The notes under the pieces were generated by a model. It ran no database searches. It saw nothing but the letters and a program-made list of their open reading frames with translations, and was not told the origin of the DNA. DNA of 64,000 bases from positions 8,675-72,674 of the forward strand of contig JADGJT010000020.1 in the NCBI GenBank assembly GCA_027604005.1. Reading direction: 5' to 3'. Positions 11,755 to 21,387 of this stretch are shown here, one piece after another. Origin of the DNA: Dinochytrium kinnereticum. Its lineage: Eukaryota > Chytridiomycota > Chytridiomycetes > Chytridiales > Chytridiaceae. Every line of letters begins with the position of its first letter. Positions within the stretch are counted from its first letter, which is position 1. Both the position numbers and the translations under genes were made by a program.

Positions 11755-12695
11755 ATGGAAGAGGCGTTCGAGGTGTTGTCCAGCCTGTTGACGTGGGAAC
11801 AGAACGACGAGTGGGCGCTGCCCAGCAACGTCACAGCGGATACTTTGTCATCGCTGAAGGATCTTCTTACGGCATGCAAGGTGCAGGTTGCTCTCCTTGC
11901 GTCGAGCTCATTGCAGATATCAGGTATCTTCGTTGGACGATGCATGCGAAAGGGCCCGGAGAAAGATCTTGAGAGCCAAAAGGAAAAAGGTACGCTCAGG
12001 GTATTAGGTCTCATGGATTCCCATCCTAAACATCTTCTTTCTGCTTTCTGCGAAGAAAGAAATGGCGCCAAAAAAAAAGTGAGCAGAAGGAAGGCAAAAA
12101 CGTACCAGCATTATCGGAAGCCCAAGCTGCTTTTAAAGATACCCTGTCGTTAATCGAACCGCAAAAGGAGCTCATACAACAGCCATCTAAAAGTCACAAT
12201 CCACATCGTAACCAACTGGTTTGTCCTAGGCTCTCTAATTATAATATTCATTACAACGAACAGATCACAGAGCTTAAGGCAGCTGAGGGATTCTTGGAAA
12301 CACGAGTCCGCCACCTTGAGCACATTTTAAATGGCTTAAGAGAATTAAAAGGAGAGCCTCGCATTCAGAAGCCAAGCTCAGGTAAAGAAAAGCTTCTTCG
12401 ATTTTGTTGAGCTAACGAAAAGTGCGCTTCGCCGCAGTGAAAATGCCAAAGTGCAAGGATAAAGGGCCATCCGAGGCCACAGAGCTCAAAAGGTTGATCG
12501 AGACACGGTAAGTCTCGGTTGCTCTTTAGAACAGCTGCTCAGGTACATGGCGCTAATTAAACGAGCAGGCAATCCTGGGACAAGTTTGTAGTTCCCTCCA
12601 GTACGGCAGGCGCGAGTAGAATACCTGCAGGACACGTTCCCGCAGAGATCACACCCGTAAACACGGTGGTTGCAAAAATAAAAAAGGCTTTCTGA
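11755..12695 (+). CDS. Small basic coiled-coil protein, unknown function
   Basis: I do not recognise this gene. Reading from ATG 11755, the exons give MEEAFEVLSSLLTWEQNDEW and WALPSNVTADTLSSLKDLL, a strongly basic stretch (ERARRKILRAKRKK, KWRQKKSEQKEGK), a helical segment (ALSEAQAAFKDTLSLIEPQK), a likely coiled coil (ELKAAEGFLETRVRHLEHIL), and a C-terminal exon with SWDKFVVPSSTAGASRIPAG followed by HVPAEITPVNTVVAKIKKAF, ending at the TGA at 12693-12695. Total is roughly 220-240 residues. Keeping frame requires one very short intron (about 43 bp near 11881-11923), the weakest joint in the model. The gene sits between uL15m and STE50 with spacers of 41 and 69 bp. Its STE50 neighbour starts with its own ATG and SAM domain, so I keep them separate. 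Confidence 0.6.
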
Positions 12696-12764
12696 CCAAG
12701 GTGGAGCTGAACACAATCATTTGGATGTTACCACAGCACATTTGTTATAGCAAAAATTAAATAG

Positions 12765-14382
12765 ATGAGCGTTGCGTCCTGGTCTGCTTACGAGGTGGGC
12801 TCCTGGCTTAAGTCCATTGGCCTTGCCGCGTATGAGGGTGCCTTCATCGGTAAGCAACCTGCACAATCGTAGAGGGCTCATTGTTGGGATGCAGAGAACG
12901 ACATCAGCGGGGATATCCTTGTCCATGCCGATCATGGTATGCTCAAGGAGCTGGGCGTCACATCTGTCGGTGTTAGGCTTCAATTGTTGCGATCTTTGTC
13001 AAGAATACTTTCGGACGATGGTGTTGCTGTAGGTGATGACTTTTTCAGTAAGTGTTTATGGTTTTGCTAAGATCATAGCTGATGAGAACTGTAACCCAGC
13101 CACCGCAAGACCTACGGGGTCGCGAAATCGGGGAACGGAGGAGCAAATAGAGGGAATGATGAGGGAAATCACTAGATTGAACATGGAGCTGATGCAGTTA
13201 CGATCGGAGCTGTCGCCCGTTTGGGTGCTTGTGAAAGAGTACAAGGTTCGATATTTATTCGTATGGTTTCCAACTAGAATATTTGTCGTTCGACACCCTG
13301 ACTTGAAGAGTATAGCACTTTCAGCAGATTTCGGAGCAAAGAAAGAATGCGTCGCCTCAGATCCAAACATCAAAGGTCGCAAACAAGGCATCCAAATCAT
13401 CCGTCAAGTCACCCAACAAATCAGCCTCTGCCTTCTCTCCCGAAGTGGCAGAGTTCACCTCTCCCAAAACACCCAGCGGGTCTCAAGCGGTATGCTCCTT
13501 CAAACGCATTGCATAACTCTAAATACTTTTCTTGCAGAGAACTACCGATTCAAACGTTGGGACCATTAAGATCTACCTCGACAAAATCCTCAACGGCTCT
13601 AGCGAGTCCTACAAAAGCTTCCGAGTCTCAAGCAACGATTCATGCTCAAAGATTTTACCCGCTGTTTTAAAGAAATACAAGATTTCGGAGCACTGGCAGA
13701 ACTTTGGACTATTTGTTTGCCTTCATCGCTCTGGTTAGTGGTTTGCATGTTCGTATTTGACGCTAATATATCATTAGAGCGATGCTTGAGCTTTGATGAA
13801 AAGCCATTGGAACTTATCTCGATGCTTAAGGATGGGGAGGATCCACCAGTTTTTTCACTTAAGCATACGCGATCTCTTTACTATAATCGACCGATTCCCC
13901 GACGCTCATTCGACTCTGAAAGAAGCATGGCAGCCAGCTCTTACAGGTCTCGCATATCTCCTGATAGTCAAGGATACACGTCTCCCACGGACCATTATTA
14001 CGCTGTTTACGATTACAAGGCGCAGGAGGATTACGAGGTGGATCTAAGCATTGGAGACAAAGTCCAGATCCTTGCTCGGGAATCTGGTTGGGCGAATGTG
14101 AGACGAGACTCACCTAACTCGAATCAGGTGGCTACAGGATGGGTTCCTGTAGACTGCATTGGGAACTCAGACGAGTCCCAAGAAGGAACTTACATGGAAG
14201 GGAGAGGACTACTCAAGGGGCAAGGGCTGGTTCTTTACGATTATATGCCTGGATCGCCCGGGGAGATAGCAGTTAGGAAAGGGGAGGTTGTCAACTTGCG
14301 AAGGAGAATAGACCATTGGTTTGCGGTTGAATATGGAGATAAAAAGGGATGGATGGCTGCATCATTTATATCTCCCATTTAA
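12765..14382 (+). CDS. STE50: Ste50-type adaptor: SAM, RA and two SH3 domains
   Basis: Adaptor that links Cdc42/Ras-type GTPases and the Ste11 MAPKKK in mating, osmotic and filamentation MAPK signalling. The SAM domain starts at the first codons (VASWSAYEVGSWLKSIGLAA; ENDISGDILVHADHGMLKEL; GVRLQLLRSLSRIL). A coiled segment follows (MREITRLNMELMQLRSEL), then a Ser/Pro/Lys linker. The RA domain begins with TIKIYLDKILNGSSESYKSF and ends near 13860. Two SH3 domains close the protein: AVYDYKAQEDYEVDLSIGD with GWVPVDCI (about 14000-14160), and LVLYDYMPGSPGEIAVRKGE with GWMAASFISPI (about 14225-14380). The stop is at 14380-14382. S. cerevisiae Ste50 has SAM and RA but no SH3; SAM-RA-SH3 forms are known from Basidiomycota. 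ATG 12765 is chosen because the SAM domain begins immediately and a stop lies 69 bp upstream. Confidence 0.88.
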
Positions 14383-14460
14383 AGGAAAGGTTGTTAATAG
14401 ATAATTGTACATGACAGATAGCGCCGTTGCTTTAAACAAAAACATGAAGGGTCTTCCTTG

Positions 14461-15425
14461 TCATCTCACGTCTTTGGTCCCCAGAAAAAAAAATAAGAAT
14501 GAGTTAGAATAGCTACGGTAAGGAGAAGAAAAATGAAACACTAAAAAAGTCCAACTCAAGAGCAAACATCTACGTACATTTACTCATAAACTTTCGATGG
14601 AAATCTGACCTCAATAAATCGTTAATGAACCGTTTCTTCACCCTCTCGTCCTGTCCCTTCGCCTGATTCCTAAACACAACATCATCATCCCATCGCCTTT
14701 TCACGCTGAAATCTCTCTTTGAAAGCGCCTGCGAATCCGGGCCCTTCGTCGTGTTCAACAGGGGATTCCCAGAGAGCATGGCCTCTTCCCTCGCCTGCTC
14801 CTCCATTTCCTGCTTCTCCCTCTCAATTCTCTCCTTCTCCTCTGCTCTCTCCTTTTTGATCTTCGCAAGTTCCCTGAGAAGTTCAGCCGTGTCCTCTTCA
14901 TCGTCATCTTCGCTCTCCTCTTCCTCTTCCTCCTCTTCTGGTTCAGATTCGTCAACATCATCATCCGCATCCATTATGCTTTGAAGAGGCTTTTCTTCCT
15001 CTTCATCATCACCCTTTGCCACGGGCGCTTCCTCGCTTTGGTCCTTTCCTCCGGGACCTTGCTTTACGCTCCTCTCGGCTTGCATGAGCTTTTTTCTAAG
15101 CTCTTCACGGCTGGCTGCACTGTTATCGGCATTTGCGACCGGTACTCTGTAAAGATTGTTCATAAGTATTGATTCAATATAAAAAAAGCGGAGGCTTGGT
15201 GGCGGCTCTCTTACCTCGTCTTAAGCTTTGTGTGGTGATTCAGATCTCTGCTGCTCTTTTGGGCCAACGGCGCTCTGCCGGTATCTCTCAAAGTTGCACC
15301 TCCAATTGCTGGAAGCCACGTCGGCCTGCAGACACAGACGGCAGGATGCTGAAGTCAGTACTGGTTCTTTCTTGCATCGTGTTGACTTTGAGATGCAGTT
15401 GCCCTCACCTTGCTGCTGAAGTCAT
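14461..15425 (-). CDS. CWC15: Pre-mRNA-splicing factor CWC15
   Basis: Component of the Prp19-associated (NineTeen) complex in the active spliceosome. Exon 1 (15409-15425) is 17 nt and encodes MTSAA plus part of R; exon 2 (15215-15325) continues [30 protein letters not shown] and TKLKTR; exon 3 (14578-15146) carries [20 protein letters not shown], a long acidic run, a Lys/Glu helix and the conserved C-terminal block [34 protein letters not shown]. Read straight through, the frame would end at 14570 in CT. A GTACGT donor there joined to an AAAG acceptor at 14472 gives a last exon of 11 nt (14461-14471) ending YVR, which matches the family's C-terminus, so I prefer it. The gene converges on STE50 with about 80 bp between stops. 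Confidence 0.92.
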
Positions 15426-15730
15426 TTCAGAGGTTCACTTTTTCAAAAAAATATTGTGTACTAAGAGAACCAGTATTGGCGACTTAACCTCTCTAACTGA
15501 TGGCCAGTTATACTAAATCGTGTAAATGTCATATAAAGAGGCCCCTGTATGATGCTTCTAGAATGATTCTGCTTATAACAGCCTTCATTATGAAGATCTC
15601 AGTGTCAGCAACACTGATTCCTTAACTGAAACTTTTTGAGCTCGCTCAGGATCTTGACCTATCCAACATCCACACCCAGTCACATGAATATACAGTGCAA
15701 AGGCCACGGAATATGTGACGTGAAAACCTT

Positions 15731-16759
15731 TTATTGCTGCGATCTGCTCTGAACCTCAGCCAACGACGGAATAGCCGAAATAGCCCCTTTACGTTCACAG
15801 GTGATTGCCGCCGCAACGGTTGCCATACTTAAGCAATACTGCACAGACGACTCGCTATCATCTTTTGCTCTCGACAAATGCGCTAAAAAGTATCCAACGA
15901 ACGTATCCCCAGCAGCCGTGGTGTCAACTGGTGTGATCGAGAGTGCAGGCACATTGATGAATTTCGCCCCATCCGCGTTCTTGAACCTGCAGAATACACC
16001 TTTGGATCCCTGAGTTATGACGATGAAACGAATGGTAGGTAGACGCTCGGCAATAGCCTCCATCACTGCAATCATATCCTCCGGTGCTTCAACCTTGAAC
16101 AAAGAGCCATAGAGGTCTGCCGCCTCTATCTCATTCAAAATGAGGACATCAACTTTGTCTAACGGGTAGAGCGTGTCCAGATCTGGTGGGCAAGGAGCGG
16201 GGTTAAGAGCAACTCTCATGCCTTTTGCGTTGGCGTCCAGAATAGCTTTCCTGATGGCACTTGGCGTGACTTCGTTTTGAAGCACGAGCCAGGCGGAACC
16301 TGATGTCTTTGACATTGCAAAGCGCATGTACCTTTCCACGTCGGTCGAAGTAATTGCCATGTTGGCTCCAGGGTCAAGAACGATGGCGTTTTCGCCCGAT
16401 GCAGAAACTTGAATGATGGCCCTTCCTGTCGTCTACTGAAGTTAGGAGGGTGACGGGTGATTGATGGCTTCTACCGCATTGCTATCCGTGTCAACGAGAT
16501 CTGTGTTGACATTGAAGGAGGTCAATGTGTCCACCAGGAACTTTCCGTCCGGGCCAATCTTCCCTGCATGGTATACAGTTTCTCCGGCCTTTGCGAGCGA
16601 TACGGACTGATTGGCACCTTTACCGCCTGGGTATCTTGCGGAGGAGATTGCTGAAATCGTTTCCCCTACCCTGACGACGTTTGGGAGGTTGTAGACCTCG
16701 TCAATGTTCAGTGAGCCCAACACGAAAAAGGTTGCGTGTGTGGATTTTTCTTGCGACAT
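15731..16759 (-). CDS. RBK1: Ribokinase (PfkB family)
   Basis: ATP-dependent ribokinase making ribose 5-phosphate for the pentose phosphate pathway and nucleotide synthesis. From ATG 16759 the protein begins MSQEKSTHATFFVLGSLNID. It shows the PfkB substrate-binding motif YPGGKGANQSVSLAKAG near residue 40, the central NPAPCP motif, and the C-terminal catalytic motif DTTAAGDTFVGYF with the catalytic Asp. One intron near 16410-16478 is needed: a frame ending in SNA joins TGRAIIQVSASGENAIVLDP in exon 2. Total length is about 320 residues, normal for the family. It lies head-to-tail behind TERT, with about 145 bp between the TERT stop and this ATG. A related PfkB sugar kinase is possible, but the N-terminal LGSLNID and GGKGANQ favour ribokinase. 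Confidence 0.92.
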
Positions 16760-16903
16760 TGGGAATTGGAGTTTTAGTGTGAATGGATGATCGATCAGGT
16801 GTGCTTCAGAAAGAGCGGTATGAAGGCCCAGCTTGCCGATGTATTTCACTTTATTATATTTTTTTTCAATGATTGATGCATATACCGTGTTTCGTACGAA
16901 AAG

Positions 16904-19900
16904 TCACAACTTCACTTTCCAAAGATCACTGGGAGCAGCGGCCACCCACCCAACCCGTTTTCGCACAAGCCCATACTTAGCGTCCCTCAACTTCTCCTCC
17001 AAAAACTTGCATATCCCATTCAAGCTTCCTCTCTTTCTCTCCAACACCTTTGCAAATGCCTGCAAACCAAGCCTTTTTAACGTCAGCACGAGAATCACAA
17101 CATAGAAAGATGTCTTACCACTCAACAGTGACAAATGTTAACGAGAACGTCGCGTGCAGACTCACACCAATTTTGCCCCTTATCTTGCTCCGAATCAGCA
17201 AATATCCGTAGGCGATCGTATCCTTTATCGAGTCTGTAAAGGAAAGCATCAATGTTGTGACCTCATGACCAATTCAAACCAATAGCAAACGAATCCGAGC
17301 AACACCCAAAGCGCGTGCTCAACTCCTTCAGATGCAAGTAAAACTTCATAGCGCACATCATATAATTCTCGTACACATTTCTGACGACGACGCGCTCTTT
17401 GTTCAGGTGTGTATCAATGAGAATGAGATGGCATTTTGGTTTAAAGTATCTTTTTGAAAAAAAGTTATTCAAAGGTTCAAGGAATGTTAATACATACTGC
17501 ATCATCTTCCTTCGAAAGTCTGTCCATGGGTGGGATGAGAACTTAACGGTGAGTGAGTCGTTCAAGTCTAGGACAGTTAAAATTTCCTTCTTCTTCATTT
17601 CGGGAATTACATGTCCCAGCAACCCGCATATAATCAGCTCTCACAGCAAGAGTTTTCGTATTTACCAAGAGCCCACACCATGGAAGCTCTAAAAGGCAAG
17701 TGAGCAGTGGTTAGATTACACCGTCACTTACCTTCATCCGTTGTAAATATTCCAGGACTACTCGAATCGCGAGGAAGATTTGTTAAAGTCTTGTCCGAGT
17801 TCACAACGCAGCCATGTTCCGGAAATCCTAAAATCGCTAAGTACAATGCAACCTTTACAAATATGAAACGAAAAACAAAAATAAATAAATTAAGAGGCAC
17901 CATGCTTCATCGTCAATAAAAAGCGTCGAGCCTTCTCCTTTTGTTTAGATATAAAGAGAAAGTCATCCGTGTGTCGAAGCAATAGATCCGTAGGTGCCAA
18001 AAACTCCTCAAGTTCTGTATTTTCGAGGTGTGCATAATAAAGGCTTGAATGATTAGTTTTATCATCAAAAGCAAAAACTTACTTGCACAGTAACGTCGAG
18101 AGAACCGAGCCTTGTGGTATGCCTGTGATCTGACGGTAAAATCGCTTGCCGATCTTTCCGTGGAATTAGTGCTTATTTACAAGAAAGAAATCAACCTTCA
18201 CTAAGTTGTTTACAATATGATCCTCAAGAATCTGAAGTATATCTTCTTTGTCTTCGAATGAATAAACAACCTGAATCGGTTAACATCCGTAACAGGCCAT
18301 TAAAGGCATTCTAAACGCACTTGATCGACAAGAAGTGAATTCCGAAAGAACAGTGCTGCCTTTTTTGCGAAGTCTGAGAATTGGGGGTAGTCCACTGTGA
18401 TGTTTGCTCACTCAGTAGACTAATACATCCAATGCATTTACCTGTAGACCGCGCTTTTTTCTGAAATGTTCTCCGTACTCTGCCAGCACTCGGGTAGGAT
18501 ACACTAAACTTGTGGATCAAGTATTCCTCCTTCAGATGGATCAGTTTAAGACCTCAGAAAAAGAGTTCCTAACCTCAAGTAGAACACCCTTTAAAACATT
18601 AAGCAAGATATCCTGATTAATTTTATCAAAGCATTGGACGACATCGACTTTAACAAAATAGAAGCCATCTGAACTTTGAAAATTCAATGATTTAAAACTA
18701 GCCATCACTAAAAGATACCTTGGATTAACTCTCATTTTGAATGACTTCAGCTTTGAATAGATATCCGATATCCCCAGAACAGAAGAACCTCGAGCAAAAT
18801 CATCCTTTTTCTAGATACGTCGGCTTAGCAATGTATCTTAAGGCGCAGAAAAAGTACTCACGTATTCGTACGTCAAAATTTGAAACGAATTTTGAAGCAT
18901 CGAGTTGATGGAAACTGCGAAATCATTCCGTTTACCATTTATTAGCCTCTTAACAAGCCTATTATGGATTGTGGGGCCGCCCTATAACTGGTCAAACAGT
19001 GTCGCAACAGCCGCATTACCTCTTTTGAAATACGTCGTCGAAGGTTCGTGATGGGTCGAGCACCTCTCTCCTTAGGGAGAAGTCGCAAGTGAGAGAATGC
19101 AAGCTTTCGATTTGCAATGATATCTTTGGCGGTAATCTGAAGTGTTAGAGGCATAAGAAATTCTAAAGTCTACCTTAGTAAGAGGGGTAAATATCGAGGA
19201 TCCCAATTTATGTACAGTTGGGGCTGTTAGAATGACCCAATCATCATGGCGAAAGTAAAAGACTTTGTTTTTGTTGGTCCCACTTTCGGTTACGTAGAAA
19301 TTTGTCTTGACGATGATAGGAAACGTTAATTGAGAAGTGATATCGCTCGAGATACCCGTAAAAGTGGAATAACAATTGAATGGAACAGCCAGTGGATAAG
19401 CTCAAAAAATATTTCCTCTTTTTTCAGATTATCGCTAGGATTTGAATGCACTGCTTTGGATGAGGAAAGCCATACTATTTTCGATAACTATATAATGTCA
19501 GATTTGCTAATGTATTGAAAAACCTTAATATTTTGAAGCACGTGCCGAAGAGAGTAAGTCTCAAATCGTCTTAATCGAACGAATTCACCGATCACTGATG
19601 TAAATTAAAACAATGATTGTGTTAAGTAAAAAAACAATGTACTTTTTAGTAGCTGCAATTGATTGCTCTCGCATCCCCAAATATCCATTGGAAATAACTT
19701 TTTCACAATAGCCGTTACATAGTTGGTAACCTAAAACAATTACAGCGGTAATAATGGAAGTAAAACCTCAGCATACGTAACAGCGAATTCATTAAAAGCA
19801 GTTTTCGTGGTTATTACATGATCAGTATAATACAACTGATTGTAAGACTAAATACATACGCAAAACTAGAACTTACTCTTCGGTTGCAGGTCTTTGATAA

Positions 19901-21227
19901 AATCTCGCGGTAGTTGCAATTGTTGTGATGTACAATAACCCTGGACAATATTCCCTTTGCTTTTGAGAGTCTCCAATGCATTCTTTGCTTCTTCTACTCA
20001 ATTTAGCCAAAACTGTTGCAATGCCCTTACATGACGATCATCTTTTTTTCCTTTCGGGATATCTTGCACCTTCTCTTGTGTGCGTTTGAAATTTATCGGG
20101 AAAATATCTCCAATTAGAATAAAGACGTTTGGCCTATCTCCCATGGAATTCAGAACATCTATAAGGCTTTTTAGCGGAATATGGCGTTTTCTTGTCAAAG
20201 TTACGTTTTTTCGGTAAACCAAAAATGATTCTACCAGAGATGCCATGCATAGGCCTCCCGTAGAAGATGCTCGCTCTCACTATATCCTGACTCTAAAAAG
20301 GTAAGGACTCTTCAATGTAACAAAAAATTACCAAAAGAGCTTTCCGGATCTCTACATTCTTGTCTGCATTTTTAGTCTCTTTAACACGTTTTACGGGGCA
20401 TTCCAGGGCGTGCTCGACCTCCAGCTTGCGTTTTTTCTCAGAAACGTTATTACGCAACCATGTAGACGGCATATGGGAAGTGCTGGTTGAGATGAAAATC
20501 TCAGAGACTGGTCGGCCTTGTTCAATAATTAGTATGCTTGTGTGTGTTTTTGCCGCTCGGAAACAGAGTAGGGAGGAGACGATTTACCCGTCACTTGAAA
20601 AAAACAATTGTTTTCCAGAGACGTGAATATCGAGCACTTAGAAAGCAAGAATTTCATTGCACTTAATCCTATTCTAATATGTCGTGTCAGTGTGAGACTC
20701 GTTGATGGGGCTTTACCTTGTCAGAAGAGTTTCCCAGGCTGGTGTTTTCACGTAGTTCACAAGAGTGTTGGGATAGAAATTATCCACCGCGTGCATTCCT
20801 ACAGCGGTATTCCGGCTCTGATCACTGGACTGCAATGTAAAGTCAGAAACCTCCTCCCTTTGCCAAAAAGCCACCTTTCGATACCCCAAAGTCAGTAGAT
20901 TTGGTGCTGGTGAAGACGCATGAAGGAGTTCCTGGATCACCCGATTCACAATCTAGAAGCACATCAGCATGAGAGAACACGGGCAATGAGAAGGGCCGGC
21001 ACTACCTCCTCTTGTGAATAGCAGTCGGTGGAGGTGAGGGCTGGGTACCTCAGATTGCCATTGTAAGCGACGACCGTTGAGCTGAGGAGAAGGCTGTAGC
21101 CGTCATCGTCGGCGTCCGTCCTCACGGGCAGGAGCGGTGGCTGCGAGTGCTGGTCGCAGGGCGTTGCGGCAGCGAGGAATGCCTCTAGCGTCAGCACATG
21201 GTCAAAGACGGCAGTTAACTGCTCCAT
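16904..21227 (-). CDS. TERT: Telomerase reverse transcriptase
   Basis: Catalytic subunit of telomerase; it copies the telomerase RNA template onto chromosome ends. The gene is split into many small exons. Read right to left: a TEN-like N-terminus from ATG 21227 (MEQLTAVFDHVLTLEAFLAA), then VNRVIQELLHASSPAPNLLT followed by LGYRK near 20940-20870; an RNA-binding region around 20.3-19.2 kb; RT motifs 1/2 at 19032-19085 (RLLPKERGARPITNLRRR); motif A at about 18619-18663 (FYFVKVDVVQCFDKI, catalytic Asp); motif B' near 18100-18135 (ITGIPQGSVLSTLLC); motif C near 17948-17985 (LLLRHTDDFLFIS, catalytic Asp pair); motif D (GFPEHGCVVNSDKT); motif E near 17670 (LPWCGLLVNTKTLAV); and a C-terminal extension ending at 16904 (LKRLGLQAFAKVLERKRG). 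All catalytic Asp residues are present. The motif order and the TERT-specific E and CTE regions separate it from retroelement RTs. Exact intron borders are not all resolved. Confidence 0.93.
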
Positions 21228-21387
21228 GTGTGTCCAGAAGTCTCGGACAGCACAGTTCTTGCCAGTGCAGGCAGCAGTGGCGACAATGCTCGGAATATTT
21301 CCGTCGCATCCATACAAAAGAGGATTCCTTTCGCTTTTCTCTTTTTTCTTTTCTGTGAATCTTCCAACAACACACACAACACACGCA
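21228..21387. promoter_or_regulatory. Shared divergent upstream region of TERT and eEF1B-gamma
   Basis: The proposed TERT ATG (21227, leftward) and the eEF1B-gamma ATG (21388, rightward) are 160 bp apart. The stretch contains a pyrimidine-rich tract (about 21328-21352) and an ACAC-rich tract just before 21388. It must serve both a normally very low-expressed gene and one of the most highly expressed translation factors. The regulatory role is inferred from position. Confidence 0.5.

Noticed and set aside
16904..21227. Reverse transcriptase motifs suggesting a retrotransposon
   Set aside because: Motif order, the TERT-type motif E (WCGLL), the C-terminal extension, the TEN-like start, the many introns and the absence of integrase, RNase H or terminal repeats all fit telomerase.
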